DNA of 64,000 nt from Oryzomicrobium sp. (GCF_021287045.1 NZ_JAJTBG010000001.1:1-64000); one strand, 5' to 3'; positions 9,787-19,412 are shown, numbered from the stretch's first letter. Notes: generated from the letters alone by a model not told the origin. Numbers and translations are program-made.

Positions 9787-10257
9787 ATGCGCGCCCACCT
9801 GCTCCTGCCCCTCGTCGCCCTGCCGCTTCTCGCCGGGTGCATGCACGACGCTGCGTCCTACCAGATCGCCGGCCGCGACCATGCCCTGACCCTGATCGCT
9901 GACCAGCCCCGGTTTTGGAAGCCGGAGGCCGACCTGGCCGTGGTGGCGGCGCGCCTGCCCGACTGCCAGCGCCGCCACAACCTGAAGGCGGTGCCGATCG
10001 CCAGCATCGCCATGGAAGTGCATCGGGCCGGCGACAAGACCTACGTGCTGCGCCAGGGCAAGAGGCTTTACCTGGTGGAAACTCAGACCTGCGAGGGCTT
10101 CCGCGCCCTGGAGGAGGAGCCCCCGGGCGGCCTGGGCGAGTGGCTCGGCACCTTCAAGGTCGAGGGCGGCAAGCTGCGCTTCGCCGCCAATCCCGACCTC
10201 CAGGCTAAGGGCGCCAGCGGCACGGCCGGGGTTGCCGGGGCTGCCGCCGGGCAATGA
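9787..10257 (+). CDS. Putative lipoprotein of unknown function
   Basis: The 156-residue product begins with a type II signal peptide (MRAHLLLPLVALPLLAGC, lipidated Cys18). The mature part has no domain I recognise; it is a compact soluble region with two Cys (in LPDCQRR and TQTCEGF) that could form a disulfide, and a low-complexity Gly/Ala tail. The ATG at 9787 gives a proper signal peptide, so I chose it within a longer open frame. Its stop overlaps the start of the DUF3025 gene by 4 bp (ATGA), so the two are co-translated. Confidence 0.75.
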   Translation: MRAHLLLPLVALPLLAGCMHDAASYQIAGRDHALTLIADQPRFWKPEADLAVVAARLPDCQRRHNLKAVPIASIAMEVHRAGDKTYVLRQGKRLYLVETQTCEGFRALEEEPPGGLGEWLGTFKVEGGKLRFAANPDLQAKGASGTAGVAGAAAGQ

Positions 10258-11063
10258 CCGGCGGTTCGGGCGCCTACGCCCATCCCCTATTCGACCCGCT
10301 GCGCCCCTGGCTCGACCGCCTGCCCGGCCGGCCCGACGGGCAGGCCCTGGCGGCGCTGGCCGCGGCCCTGCCGGTGTTCACCGAATCCGGATTGCCGGTG
10401 CGCTTCGTCCCGCCGGCCGACGACGGCCTGGGCTATGAGCGCCGGGTGTGGGAGCGGGGCGAGGTGGAAACCCGCCCCGACAACTGGCATGACTTCTTCA
10501 ACGCCCTGGTCTGGCTGGCCTTTCCCCGGGCCAAGGCGGCGCTCAACGCCCGCCATCTGCGCGGCATCGCCGAGGCGGGCGGCGAACCGGCCCCCGGCCA
10601 GGCCCGCGGCCATGCCCGGGACGCCATGACCCACTTCGACGAGTGCGGCATGGCGGTGCTGTCCTCCGATCCGTCCCTGCTCGACCTGCTGCGCGGCTTC
10701 CAGTGGAAGACCCTGTTCTGGGAGCGCCGCGCCGACGTGGCCCGGCACATGCGCTTCATCGTTTTCGGCCACGCCACCTACGAGGCCCTGCTGGCGCCGT
10801 TCTTTGGCCTCACCGCCAAGGCCATCCTCTATCCGGTGGCGGCGGACGCCCTGGCCCTGCCCGCGGACGAACTGCGCGCGGCCCTGGACGGCTGGCTGGC
10901 CCGGGACCTGGCCGCCGGCACTTACGATGCCCCCCGGGCGCTCCAGCCGGTGCCGCTGCTGGGCATTCCCGGGGCGACTGCGGCCAACGCCGATCCGGCT
11001 TACTACGACGACACCCGGCAATTCCGCCCGGGGCGGCGGGAGAGGGCGTCTCTCGGGGTATAA
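10254..11063 (+). CDS. DUF3025-family protein
   Basis: The 269-residue soluble protein matches the DUF3025 family of proteobacteria: WHDFFNALVWLAFPRAKAALN at about 78-98, a central THFDECGMAVLSSDP, and HMRFIVFGHATYEALL. Several conserved His/Asp/Glu residues hint at an enzyme, but no activity is known to me. It starts inside the stop of the lipoprotein gene. Its own TAA stop (11061-11063) lies within the TATAAT box of the downstream RNase P RNA promoter. Confidence 0.8.
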   Translation: MTGGSGAYAHPLFDPLRPWLDRLPGRPDGQALAALAAALPVFTESGLPVRFVPPADDGLGYERRVWERGEVETRPDNWHDFFNALVWLAFPRAKAALNARHLRGIAEAGGEPAPGQARGHARDAMTHFDECGMAVLSSDPSLLDLLRGFQWKTLFWERRADVARHMRFIVFGHATYEALLAPFFGLTAKAILYPVAADALALPADELRAALDGWLARDLAAGTYDAPRALQPVPLLGIPGATAANADPAYYDDTRQFRPGRRERASLGV

Positions 11064-11064
11064 T
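11059..11064 (+). promoter_or_regulatory. -10 box of the rnpB promoter
   Basis: A perfect TATAAT sits 7-8 bases before the expected 5' end of RNase P RNA (about 11072). It includes the stop codon of the preceding gene. No good -35 hexamer is seen 16-18 bases upstream. Confidence 0.75.
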
Positions 11065-11071
11065 CCGCCCC

Positions 11072-11514
11072 GGGAAGTCGGCCAGGCAGCCGCCGCGTGC
11101 GCAAGCACGGGGAGGAAAGTCCGGGCTCCGCAGAGCAGGATGCCGGCTAACGGCCGGGCACTATAACCAAGGTGACGGAAAGTCCCGCCCGCAGGGGTGG
11201 GCGGATCAGGCGGCGGTGCGGCTTGAAGGGCAACCTTCGCGCCGCCTGATTCCGGCAACAGAGAGATACCGCCGATGGCGCCGCACGCCAGGTAAGGGTG
11301 AAATGGTGGGGTAAGAGCCCACCGCGTCCGGGGCCAACGCCGGACGGCACGGTAAACCCCATCCGGAGCAAGGCCAAATAGGGGAGCAATGGCGTGGCTC
11401 GCGCTGCTCCCGGGTAGGCTGCTTGAGCGGCGTGGCAACGCGTCGCCTAGAGGAATGGCTGCCACGGTGCCTTCGGGCATCGACAGAACCCGGCTTACCG
11501 GCCGGCTTCCCACT
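11072..11514 (+). ncRNA. rnpB: RNase P RNA, bacterial type A
   Basis: This is the catalytic RNA that trims the 5' leader of tRNA precursors. Conserved blocks are in the canonical order: GAGGAAAGTCCGGGCT near 11111, ACAGAGAGATACCGCCGATGG near 11259, GGTAAGGGTGAAA near 11291, GCACGGTAAACCCCATCCGG near 11348, GGAGCAAGGCCAAATAGGGG near 11365, CCGGGTAGGCTGCTTGAG near 11410 and GACAGAACCCGGCTTA near 11482. The 5' and 3' ends pair (GGGAAGTCGGCC with GGCCGGCTTCCC, helix P1), which sets the limits to within a few bases. Confidence 0.97.
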
Positions 11515-11902
11515 TCGCGTTTCTTGCCGCGGCACACCTGTCCGGGTGCCGGGCTGTTTTATCGGTATTGGCTGTCTGGCGTTATCTGCTGTGTCGCACT
11601 TCCTTCCGGCCGTGCCCCTTCTGGGTCGGCCATCCGCCCCGCGCCGAGCGCGCCGTGGCGTCTCCTCCGGGCATCGCGCCTGCCGCTGCCCTCACTGCCG
11701 TTTTCCCCGCCTGTTCGCCCCTGGTATCGGCCGATGCGTCCGGCATGACCGTCCGTCGCCCGGGAATAACGGTTGTATTCCTCACAAAGCACTTTCAGAT
11801 GCTTTTGTATCCCCATTGATTCATAAGGTTTATTTTTCGAGGTTTTTTGCGCAAAAGCGCTTCTAAGTCATTGTCTCCATTGAGAAAAACCCGTTTTCTT
11901 GC
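11515..11902. other. Gap between rnpB and the mra promoter
   Basis: About 390 bp without a supportable gene. The left half is GC-rich; the right half (from about 11760) is AT-rich, containing a small GCGC/GCGC hairpin near 11850 and then the dcw promoter. I see no clear T-run terminator for rnpB. Confidence 0.6.
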
Positions 11903-11931
11903 TTGACCGTGGGAAATCATTCCTCTAAAGT
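11903..11931 (+). promoter_or_regulatory. dcw (mra) promoter
   Basis: TTGACC at 11903-11908, 17 bases, then TAAAGT at 11926-11931. It is the best promoter in front of the 15-gene cluster and overlaps the MraZ repeats, as is known for mra promoters. Confidence 0.7.
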
Positions 11932-11954
11932 GGGTGAAAGTGGTAGGAAGTGGG
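11909..11954 (+). promoter_or_regulatory. MraZ operator (GTGGG repeats)
   Basis: GTGGG at 11930-11934, GTGGT at 11940-11944 and GTGGG at 11950-11954 are spaced exactly 10 bp, the known TGGGN5 direct-repeat pattern bound by MraZ; another GTGGG lies at 11909-11913. They overlap the -10 region, so MraZ binding should repress its own operon. Confidence 0.85.
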
Positions 11955-11973
11955 AAAAACGGGTTTTTTGGGC

Positions 11974-11992
11974 TTCGCCTCGGTGAGGCGAA
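11974..11992 (+). other. Hairpin in the mraZ 5' leader
   Basis: TTCGCCTC pairs with GAGGCGAA across GGT. AAAACGGGTTT copies flank it (about 11956-11966 and 11991-12001), and the inverse AAAACCCGTTTT lies at about 11887. It is in the leader between the promoter and the mraZ ATG. Confidence 0.6.
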
Positions 11993-12024
11993 AACGGGTT
12001 TAACAGGGGAAGCGACAGGGCGCC

Positions 12025-12474
12025 ATGTTCCAGGGGACGGTTTCGATCAGCCTCGACGCCAAAGGGCGGCTCGCCATTCCGGCGCGTCACCGGGAGGCGC
12101 TCGCCCAGGCGTCGGCCGGCGGGCTGGTGCTGACCGCCCATCCCCACGGCTGCCTGCTGCTCTACCCCCTGCAAGCCTGGGAGCCGATCCGCGACCAGAT
12201 TCTCAAGGCCCCCAGCTTCGATCCCCGCTCCGCCGCCCTCAAGCGCGTGCTGGTGGGTAACGCCCGGGAAGAAGAGATGGATTCCGCCGGGCGCCTGCTG
12301 ATCGCCCCCGAGCTGCGCGGCCACGCCAAGCTGGAAAAGCAGGTGTGGATGGTGGGTATGGGTTCCCACTTCGAAATCTGGAGCGACGAGGGCTGGCAGG
12401 CCCAGAACGCGGCGGCCCTGGCGGCGCTGCAGAGCGACGTTCCCCCGCCGGGCTTCGAGGCGATTTCGCTGTGA
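12025..12474 (+). CDS. mraZ: Transcriptional regulator MraZ
   Basis: MraZ is a ring-forming SpoVT/AbrB-type DNA-binding protein that represses the dcw cluster by binding repeats at its promoter. The 149-residue product has the two tandem AbrB-like halves, each with the DxxxR signature: [13 protein letters not shown] near residue 12 and [13 protein letters not shown] near residue 86. It is the first gene of the cluster and lies about 70 bp downstream of the GTGGG repeats. Its TGA overlaps the GTG start of rsmH (GTGA). Confidence 0.96.
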   Translation: MFQGTVSISLDAKGRLAIPARHREALAQASAGGLVLTAHPHGCLLLYPLQAWEPIRDQILKAPSFDPRSAALKRVLVGNAREEEMDSAGRLLIAPELRGHAKLEKQVWMVGMGSHFEIWSDEGWQAQNAAALAALQSDVPPPGFEAISL

Positions 12475-13403
12475 CCGCGCCCCTCACCCACGTCACGGTC
12501 CTGCTTGAAGAGGCGATCGAGGCGCTGGCGGTGAAAGCCGACGGCGTTTACGTCGACGGGACTTTCGGCCGTGGCGGCCACAGCCGCCTGCTCCTTTCCA
12601 AACTCGGCCCCAATGGCCGGCTGCTGGCCTTCGACCGCGATCCCCAGGCGATCGCTGCGGCCGGCAACATCGACGACCCCCGCTTCACCCTGTTCCACGC
12701 CCCATTTGCCGAAATGGGCGAGGTGGTCCGGGGTGCGGGTTACCCGGCGGTGGATGGCGTGCTGCTCGATGTGGGCGTCTCGTCTCCCCAACTGGACGAA
12801 GCGGAGCGGGGGTTTTCCTTCCGTTTCGACGCGCCCCTCGACATGCGCATGGACACCACCCGGGGCGAAACCGCCGCCGAGTGGCTCGACCGCGCCAGCG
12901 AGCGGGAAATTACGGAGGTGATCAGGGACTATGGCGAAGAACGGTTTGCTTTCCAGATTGCAAAGAAGGTTGTGGCTGCTCGGCGGGAACGGCGTATTGC
13001 AACCACAGGTGAATTCGCTGCGCTCGTGCGCGAGGCCGTGCGTACCCGCGAGCCAGGGCAGGATGCGGCGACGCGGAGCTTTCAAGCTCTACGGATTCAT
13101 ATCAATCAGGAGCTCGAGCAGCTGGCGCTAGCCCTGCCCGCGGCCATGGGCCTGCTCGTCCCCGGCGGCCGCCTGGCGGTGATCAGCTTCCACTCCCTGG
13201 AAGACCGCATCGTCAAGCGCTTCATGAAGGCCGAGGCCAATCCGGACGACCTGCCCAAGAACCTGCCCCTGACCGCCGCCCAGTTGCCCCAGCCGCGCCT
13301 CAAGATCGTCGGCAAGCCGGTCAAGGCCTCCGCCGCCGAAGTGGCGGCCAACCCCCGTTCGCGCAGCGCCGTGATGCGCGTCGCCGAAAAACTGGCGGCC
13401 TGA
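12471..13403 (+). CDS. rsmH: 16S rRNA (cytosine1402-N4)-methyltransferase
   Basis: RsmH (MraW) N4-methylates C1402 of 16S rRNA, the same base that RsmI 2'-O-methylates. The 310-residue product shows [14 protein letters not shown], the SAM-binding [37 protein letters not shown] and the C-terminal [14 protein letters not shown]. The GTG at 12471 overlaps the mraZ stop and gives the family's usual length. Codons from about 12905 to 13130 (residues about 145-220) use many A/T-ending and otherwise rare codons, unlike the rest of the gene, while the protein stays conserved, suggesting the segment was replaced by recombination. Confidence 0.96.
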   Translation: MTAPLTHVTVLLEEAIEALAVKADGVYVDGTFGRGGHSRLLLSKLGPNGRLLAFDRDPQAIAAAGNIDDPRFTLFHAPFAEMGEVVRGAGYPAVDGVLLDVGVSSPQLDEAERGFSFRFDAPLDMRMDTTRGETAAEWLDRASEREITEVIRDYGEERFAFQIAKKVVAARRERRIATTGEFAALVREAVRTREPGQDAATRSFQALRIHINQELEQLALALPAAMGLLVPGGRLAVISFHSLEDRIVKRFMKAEANPDDLPKNLPLTAAQLPQPRLKIVGKPVKASAAEVAANPRSRSAVMRVAEKLAA

Positions 13404-13410
13404 GGCGACC

Positions 13411-13701
13411 ATGCTGCGCTTCAACATGGCCCTGCTCCTCGCCGTGATGCTCTGCTCCCTGGGAGTGATCACCGCCCAGCACAAGGCGCGCAAGCTGTTC
13501 CAGGCCCTGGAGGCCGAACAGGAGCACGCCCGCGGCCTGGACGTGGAGTACGGCCAGATCCAGCTCGAACTGTCCACCTGGGCGACCCATCCGCGCATCG
13601 AGAAAATCGCCCGGGAGCGCTTGAAAATGCAGACCCCGGACCCGGCCAAGGTGGTGGTGGCCCGGGAGTCCTCGCCCCGGGGCGGCGGGGGGGCGAAATG
13701 A
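13411..13701 (+). CDS. ftsL: Cell division protein FtsL
   Basis: FtsL is a bitopic membrane protein that joins FtsQ and FtsB in the divisome and signals to FtsWI. The 96-residue product has the expected plan: a very short cytoplasmic N-terminus, one membrane helix (MALLLAVMLCSLGVITA, about 6-22) and a periplasmic coiled coil with KLFQALEAEQ and the conserved RIEKIARERLKM. It lies between rsmH and ftsI and overlaps ftsI by 4 bp. No ftsB is in the cluster, as is usual. Confidence 0.92.
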   Translation: MLRFNMALLLAVMLCSLGVITAQHKARKLFQALEAEQEHARGLDVEYGQIQLELSTWATHPRIEKIARERLKMQTPDPAKVVVARESSPRGGGGAK

Positions 13702-15434
13702 AGCCCCACAAATACACCGAGAGCCCCGTGCTCCACCTCAAACTCGACGCCTGGCGCAGCCGGGCGATCGTCGTTTTGTTGATGGCCGCCATGGTGTCCC
13801 TGGTGGGGCGCTCGTTCTACCTGCAGGTGATCAACAACGATTTCCTCCAGGAAAAGGGCGAATCCCGCTACCGTCGCGACATCGAGGTGTCCGCCTCCCG
13901 CGGCCGCATCACCGACCGCAACGGCGAGGTGCTGGCCATCTCCACGCCGATGAAGTCGATCTGGGCCATCCCCAGCGACGTCAAGCTGGCCCCGGACCAG
14001 TCCCGCGCTCTGGCCCAGCTGCTCGACCTGGAGCAGCGCGAGCTGAACCGCAAGCTGGCCACCGACCGCAACTTCGTCTTCCTGCAACGGCAGATCCCGC
14101 CGGACGCCGCCGACCGCATCGCCGCCCTCAAGCTGCCCGGTATCCACCAGGAAAAGGAATACCGCCGCTACTACCCCTCCGGCGAAATGACTGCCCACAT
14201 CGTCGGTTTCACCGGTGTGGACGCCAAGGGCCTGGAAGGGGTGGAGCTGGCCTTCCAGAACCAGCTCGAAGGCAAGAACGGCAGCCGCAGCGTGATCAAG
14301 GACCGGCGCGGCCAGATCGTCGAGGACGTGGGCTCGATCAAGCCGCCCCAGGACGGCCGCGACATCCAGCTCGCCCTGGACGGCAAGATCCAGTACCTGG
14401 CCTTCAGCACTCTCAAGCAGACCGTGACCGACAACGCCGCCAAGGCCGGCAGCGTGGTGGTGCTCGACGCCAAGAGCGGCGAAGTGCTGGCCCTGGCCAA
14501 CTGGCCCACCTACAACCCGAACAACCGGGAGCGGCTGTCCGGCGCCCAGCTGCGCAACCGGGCGGTGACCGACACCTTCGAGCCCGGCTCGACCATGAAG
14601 CCGTTTACCGCGGCGCTCGCCCTGGAAAAGGGCAAGTTCCGCTTCGACAGCCTGATCAACACCGCCCCGGGCAAGCTGACCATCGGCACCGCCACCATTT
14701 CCGACGCCCACCCCCACGGCGTGCTGACCCTGGCTCAGGTGATCCAGAAGTCGTCCAACGTGGGCACCGCCAAGGTGGCCGGCACCTTCGCCCCCAAGGA
14801 AATGTGGGAAATGTTCGACAGCGTCGGCTTCGGCAAGCCGCCGCGCCTGGGCTTCCCCGGCGAAGTCGGCGGCCGGCTGCGGCCCTACGCCCACTGGCGC
14901 CCCATCGAACAGGCCACCATGTCCTACGGCCACGGCATCGCCGTGTCCCTGGTGCAGATGGCCCGGGCCTACTCGGTGTTCGCCACCGACGGCGAGCTGC
15001 TGCCCCTGTCACTGACCAAGCTGCCTCCGGGCCCGGTCACCGGCACCCGCATCTTCTCGCCCCAGACCGTGCAGGAAGTGCGCACCATGCTGGAGATGGC
15101 CACCCAGCCCGGCGGCACCGCGCCCAAGGCCCAGGTGCCGGGCTACCGCGTCGCCGGCAAGACCGGCACTGCCTACAAGATCGAGAACGGCGTCTACGCC
15201 CGGAAGTACGTAGCCTCCTTCATCGGCCTGGCCCCGGCCTCGGACCCGCGCCTGGTGGTGGCGGTGATGATCGACGAGCCCTCCAACGGCCGCCACTTCG
15301 GCGGCGACGTGGCCGGCCCGGCCTTCTCGCGCATCATGGCCGGCGCCCTGCGCACCCTGGGGGTGCCTCACGACGCGCCCCTGAACAGCAATCTGCAAGT
15401 GGCCCAGGTGGTCGCCGAACCGGAGGGCATGTGA
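13698..15434 (+). CDS. ftsI: Peptidoglycan D,D-transpeptidase FtsI (PBP3)
   Basis: FtsI is the septum-specific class B penicillin-binding protein that crosslinks peptidoglycan made by FtsW. The 578-residue product has a cytoplasmic tail, one membrane anchor (about 23-40), a pedestal domain with RGRITDRNGEVLA at about 68-80, and a transpeptidase domain with the SxxK serine (Ser298-Thr-Met-Lys301), SSN at 352-354 and KTGT at 488-491. No motif is altered. It overlaps ftsL by 4 bp and shares one base with the murE start (TGATG). Confidence 0.97.
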   Translation: MKPHKYTESPVLHLKLDAWRSRAIVVLLMAAMVSLVGRSFYLQVINNDFLQEKGESRYRRDIEVSASRGRITDRNGEVLAISTPMKSIWAIPSDVKLAPDQSRALAQLLDLEQRELNRKLATDRNFVFLQRQIPPDAADRIAALKLPGIHQEKEYRRYYPSGEMTAHIVGFTGVDAKGLEGVELAFQNQLEGKNGSRSVIKDRRGQIVEDVGSIKPPQDGRDIQLALDGKIQYLAFSTLKQTVTDNAAKAGSVVVLDAKSGEVLALANWPTYNPNNRERLSGAQLRNRAVTDTFEPGSTMKPFTAALALEKGKFRFDSLINTAPGKLTIGTATISDAHPHGVLTLAQVIQKSSNVGTAKVAGTFAPKEMWEMFDSVGFGKPPRLGFPGEVGGRLRPYAHWRPIEQATMSYGHGIAVSLVQMARAYSVFATDGELLPLSLTKLPPGPVTGTRIFSPQTVQEVRTMLEMATQPGGTAPKAQVPGYRVAGKTGTAYKIENGVYARKYVASFIGLAPASDPRLVVAVMIDEPSNGRHFGGDVAGPAFSRIMAGALRTLGVPHDAPLNSNLQVAQVVAEPEGM

Positions 15435-16915
15435 TGGACGCCCAAACCGTGATCGCCTCCGTGCTCGATGCCCTGCGCGCCCAGGGCGTGGCTGTGGCCC
15501 GGCTGGAAAACGACAGCCGCCGGGTGCGTCCGGGCGACGTCTTCCTCGCCTACCCGGGCGATGCTGCCGACGGCCGCCGCTACATCGGCGACGCCATCGC
15601 CCGGGGCGCCGTGGCGGTGGTCTACGAGGCCGCCGGCTGGAATGCCGCGTCCCTGGCCGTACCCGCCGTGGCCGTCCCGCAGCTCAAGCACTGGTGCGGC
15701 GCCCTGGCCGACGCCGTCTATGGCGCGCCCACCGGCAAGCTGGCCCTGGTGGGGGTCACCGGCACCAACGGCAAGACGTCCTGCACCCAGTGGATCGCCC
15801 AGGCCCTGGACGGCGCCGGCCGGCGCTGCGCCGTGGTCGGCACCCTGGGCGACGGCTTCCCGGGGGCCCTGGTCCCGTCTGGCTTCACCACCCCGGAACC
15901 GGCCCACCTCCAGGAAAAGCTGGCCGGCTTCGTCGCCGCCGGCGCCAGGGCCTGCGCCATCGAGGTGTCCTCCATCGGCCTGGCCGAGGACCGGGTGGCC
16001 GGCTGCCGCTTTGCCACCGCCGTGTTCACCAATCTGACCCGGGACCACCTGGACTACCACGGTTCCATGGAGCGCTACGCGGCGGAAAAGGAAAAGCTGT
16101 TCCGCTGGCCCGGCCTCGACGCGGTGGTGGTGAACCTGGACGACCCCTACGGCGCCCACCTGCTGGCCGTCACCGACGCCCGGGAGCGCATCGCCTACAG
16201 CCTCGCCGGCGCCAGCCATCCCCGGGCCACCCGAACCCTGGTCGCCGAGGACCTGGCCATCGCCGCCACCGGTCTGCACTTCACCCTGAGCGACGGCCAT
16301 CGCCGCGCTCCCGTGGCCTCCCGCCTGATCGGCCGCTACAACGCCGCCAACCTGCTGGCGGTGGCCGGCGCCCTCGTTAGCCTGGCCCTGCCCGTGGAAG
16401 AGGTGGCCGAGCAACTGTCCCGCCTGGCGCCGCCCCCCGGGCGCCTCGAATGCCTGGGCGGCGACGGCCAGCCCCTGGTGGCGGTGGATTACGCCCACAC
16501 CCCGGACGCCCTGGACAACGCCCTGGCGGCCCTGCGCGAAGTGGCCATGGCCCGGGGCGGCAAGCTGGTCTGCGTGTTCGGCTGCGGCGGCGACCGGGAC
16601 GGCGGCAAGCGCCCCTTGATGGGCGAAGTGGCGATGCGCCGCGCCGATCGGGTGATCGTCACCAGCGACAACCCGCGCAGCGAGGACCCGGCGGCCATCG
16701 TCGCCGCCATCCTGGCCGGCGCCCCGGGCGCCGAGCACGACCTGGACCGGGAGCGGGCCGTGGCCCGCGCCATCGCCGAAGCCGGCGCCCGGGACGTGGT
16801 GCTGCTCGCTGGCAAGGGGCACGAGAACTATCAGGAGGTCGGCGCTGTGCGCCGGCCCTATTCCGACGTGGTCCAGGCCAAGGCGGCCCTGGCTGCGTGG
16901 AGCAACCAACAATGA
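15434..16915 (+). CDS. murE: UDP-MurNAc-L-Ala-D-Glu: meso-diaminopimelate ligase
   Basis: MurE adds meso-diaminopimelate to the UDP-MurNAc dipeptide. The 493-residue product has the Mur ligase three-domain layout: ENDSRRVRPGDVFLAYPG in the UDP-binding domain, the ATP loop GTNGKTS at 110-116, and the DNPR motif at 412-415 that marks specificity for diaminopimelate over lysine, so the peptidoglycan is of the usual Gram-negative type. The ATG at 15434 is chosen because it abuts the ftsI stop, although the frame is open further upstream inside ftsI. It overlaps murF by 4 bp. Confidence 0.96.
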   Translation: MDAQTVIASVLDALRAQGVAVARLENDSRRVRPGDVFLAYPGDAADGRRYIGDAIARGAVAVVYEAAGWNAASLAVPAVAVPQLKHWCGALADAVYGAPTGKLALVGVTGTNGKTSCTQWIAQALDGAGRRCAVVGTLGDGFPGALVPSGFTTPEPAHLQEKLAGFVAAGARACAIEVSSIGLAEDRVAGCRFATAVFTNLTRDHLDYHGSMERYAAEKEKLFRWPGLDAVVVNLDDPYGAHLLAVTDARERIAYSLAGASHPRATRTLVAEDLAIAATGLHFTLSDGHRRAPVASRLIGRYNAANLLAVAGALVSLALPVEEVAEQLSRLAPPPGRLECLGGDGQPLVAVDYAHTPDALDNALAALREVAMARGGKLVCVFGCGGDRDGGKRPLMGEVAMRRADRVIVTSDNPRSEDPAAIVAAILAGAPGAEHDLDRERAVARAIAEAGARDVVLLAGKGHENYQEVGAVRRPYSDVVQAKAALAAWSNQQ

Positions 16916-18309
16916 GCCAACACGTGATCCTGGATCTGGCTGAAATCGCCGCCGCCGTCGGCGGCACCGTCCATGGCGGCCTGGCCAACGTCGCCGGCGT
17001 GAGCACCGACAGCCGGGCCGTGGCCCCCGGGCAGCTGTTCGTCGCCTTGAAGGGTGAGCGCTTCGACGCCCACGACTTCATCGCCCAGGTGGCCGCCCAG
17101 GGCGCCGCCGCCGCCCTGGTGGCCGACGACCAGCTGGCCAAGGCGCGCGCCGCGGCGCCGGCCCTGCCCCTGGTGGCCTGCGCCGACACCCGCCACGGCC
17201 TGGGCCGGCTGGCCGCCTACTGGCGCGCCAAGTTTGCCATTCCGGTGATCGCCCTGACCGGCTCCAACGGCAAGACCACCACCAAGGAAATGATCGCCAG
17301 CATCCTGGCGGGGGCCTTCGGTGCCGAAGCGGTGCTGGCCACCCGAGGCAACTTCAACAACGACATCGGCCTGCCCCTGACCCTGCTCGGCCTCACCGCC
17401 GCCCACAAGGTGGCGGTGATCGAGATGGGCATGAACCACCCCGGCGAGATCGCCTACCTGACCGGCCTGACCCGGCCCACCGTGGCCCTGGTGACCAACG
17501 CCCAGCGCGCCCACCTGGAAGGCATGGGCACCCTGGACGAGGTGGCCCGGGAGAAAGGCAGCATCTACGCCGGCCTCGACGCCAAGGGCGTGGCGGTGGT
17601 CAATGCCGACGACGAGTTCGCCGGCTACTGGCAGGGCCTCAACTGCGGCCGCACCGTGCGTACCTTTGGTTTTGCCGAGGGCGCTAGCGTGCGCGGCGCG
17701 GTGCGCACCCACGGCCTCGACCTGGAGCTGGATCTCGCCTGCGCCGAGGGCAGCGCCATGGTGCGCCTGGCCGTTCCCGGCCGGCACAACGCCGCCAACG
17801 CCCTGGCCGCCACCGCCGCCACCCTGGCCGCCGGCATCCCCCTGGCCCAGGTGGCCGAGGGGCTGGCCCGCTTCACCGGCGTCGCCGGGCGGCTGCAACG
17901 CCGCGCCGGCAAGAAGGGCGCCCAGTTGCTCGACGACACCTACAACGCCAACCCGGATTCGGTGCGCGCCGGCATCGACGTGCTCGCCGCCACCGTCGGC
18001 CGCAAGGTCATGGTGCTCGGCGCCATGGGCGAGATCGGCGAGATGAGCGGCCAGTTCCACGACGAGGTGGGCGGCTACGCCAAGAGCCAGGGGGTGGACC
18101 GGCTGTACACCCTGGGCGACCTGGCCGAGGTGGCGACCCGCAACTTCGGCGAGGGCGCCCAGCACTTCGGCAGCCCCGAGGCCCTGGCCCAGGCCCTGAT
18201 CCCCGAGCTGGGCCCGGACGTCACCGTCCTGATCAAGGGCTCCCGATTCATGAAGATGGAGCGGGTCGTCGCCCTGCTCGCCGACGAACCCGTGCAGGAG
18301 TCCCACTGA
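16912..18309 (+). CDS. murF: UDP-MurNAc-tripeptide: D-Ala-D-Ala ligase
   Basis: MurF attaches the D-Ala-D-Ala dipeptide made by Ddl to finish the UDP-MurNAc pentapeptide. The 465-residue product shows [20 protein letters not shown] at the N-terminus, the ATP loop [11 protein letters not shown] from 117, the NxGTxxNNxGxPLTLL-like [15 protein letters not shown], and [11 protein letters not shown] in the C-terminal domain. The ATG at 16912 overlaps the murE stop (ATGA), and the stop shares a base with the mraY start. Confidence 0.96.
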   Translation: MSQHVILDLAEIAAAVGGTVHGGLANVAGVSTDSRAVAPGQLFVALKGERFDAHDFIAQVAAQGAAAALVADDQLAKARAAAPALPLVACADTRHGLGRLAAYWRAKFAIPVIALTGSNGKTTTKEMIASILAGAFGAEAVLATRGNFNNDIGLPLTLLGLTAAHKVAVIEMGMNHPGEIAYLTGLTRPTVALVTNAQRAHLEGMGTLDEVAREKGSIYAGLDAKGVAVVNADDEFAGYWQGLNCGRTVRTFGFAEGASVRGAVRTHGLDLELDLACAEGSAMVRLAVPGRHNAANALAATAATLAAGIPLAQVAEGLARFTGVAGRLQRRAGKKGAQLLDDTYNANPDSVRAGIDVLAATVGRKVMVLGAMGEIGEMSGQFHDEVGGYAKSQGVDRLYTLGDLAEVATRNFGEGAQHFGSPEALAQALIPELGPDVTVLIKGSRFMKMERVVALLADEPVQESH

Positions 18310-19412
18310 TGCTGCTGCTTCTCGCCCAGTGGCTGGCCCAGGACATCCGGGCCTTCAACGTTTTCAACTACATCACTCTGCGCACGGTGCTGGCGGCGAT
18401 GACTGCCCTGCTGATCGCCTTCTGGGCCGGCCCCGGCGTGATCCGCTGGCTGGCGGCCAAGAAGATCGGCCAGGCGGTGCGCCAGGACGGCCCCCAGACC
18501 CACCTCAAGAAGTCGGGCACCCCGACCATGGGCGGGGTGCTGATTCTCATCGCCATCGGTATCACCACCCTGCTGTGGGGCGACCTGACCAACCGTTACA
18601 TTTGGGTGGTGCTGATCGTTTCCCTGGGCTTCGGTGCGGTGGGCTTCTACGACGACTGGAAGAAGGTGGTGTACCGGGACCCGAAGGGCCTGGCCTCGCG
18701 CTGGAAATACTTCTGGACCTCGGTGCTGGCCATGGGGGCGGCCCTCTACCTGGCGCTGACCGCCAGCGTGCCGTCCCAGATGGAACTGATCGTGCCCTTC
18801 TTCAAGACCGTGGCCTACCCCCTCGGCGCCATCGGCTTCGTCGTGCTGACCTACTTCGTCATCACCGGCACCAGCCACGCGGTGAACCTCACCGACGGCC
18901 TGGACGGCCTGGCCATCATGCCCACCGCCATGGTCAGCGGCGCCCTGGCGATCTTCGCCTACGTGGCCGGCCACGCTGTGTTCTCCCGCTACCTGGGGGT
19001 GCCCTACATCCCCGGTGCCGGCGAACTGGCGGTGTTCTGCGGCGCCATGGCCGGCGCGGCCCTCGGCTTCCTCTGGTTCAACGCCTACCCGGCCGAGGTG
19101 TTCATGGGCGACGTGGGCGCCCTGGGCCTGGGCGCGGCCCTCGGCACCGTGGCGGTGATCGTCCGCCAGGAGATCGTACTGTTCATCATGGGCGGCGTGT
19201 TCGTCGTCGAGACCCTCTCGGTGATGCTCCAGGTCGGCTACTTCAAATACACCAAGAAGCGCTTCGGCGAAGGCCGCCGCATCTTGCTGATGGCGCCTCT
19301 GCACCATCACTTCGAGCAGAGCGGCTGGAAGGAAACCCAGGTGGTGGTGCGCTTCTGGATCATCACCATCATGCTCGTGCTGTTTGGCCTCTCCACCCTG
19401 AAACTGCGGTAA
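18309..19412 (+). CDS. mraY: Phospho-MurNAc-pentapeptide transferase MraY
   Basis: MraY transfers phospho-MurNAc-pentapeptide to undecaprenyl phosphate, making lipid I at the inner membrane. The 367-residue product has about ten membrane helices and the conserved cytoplasmic loops: [13 protein letters not shown] near 63, YDDWKK near 115, [10 protein letters not shown] (catalytic Asp region) near 193 and [14 protein letters not shown] near 322. The start at 18309 shares a base with the murF stop. Confidence 0.97.
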   Translation: MLLLLAQWLAQDIRAFNVFNYITLRTVLAAMTALLIAFWAGPGVIRWLAAKKIGQAVRQDGPQTHLKKSGTPTMGGVLILIAIGITTLLWGDLTNRYIWVVLIVSLGFGAVGFYDDWKKVVYRDPKGLASRWKYFWTSVLAMGAALYLALTASVPSQMELIVPFFKTVAYPLGAIGFVVLTYFVITGTSHAVNLTDGLDGLAIMPTAMVSGALAIFAYVAGHAVFSRYLGVPYIPGAGELAVFCGAMAGAALGFLWFNAYPAEVFMGDVGALGLGAALGTVAVIVRQEIVLFIMGGVFVVETLSVMLQVGYFKYTKKRFGEGRRILLMAPLHHHFEQSGWKETQVVVRFWIITIMLVLFGLSTLKLR

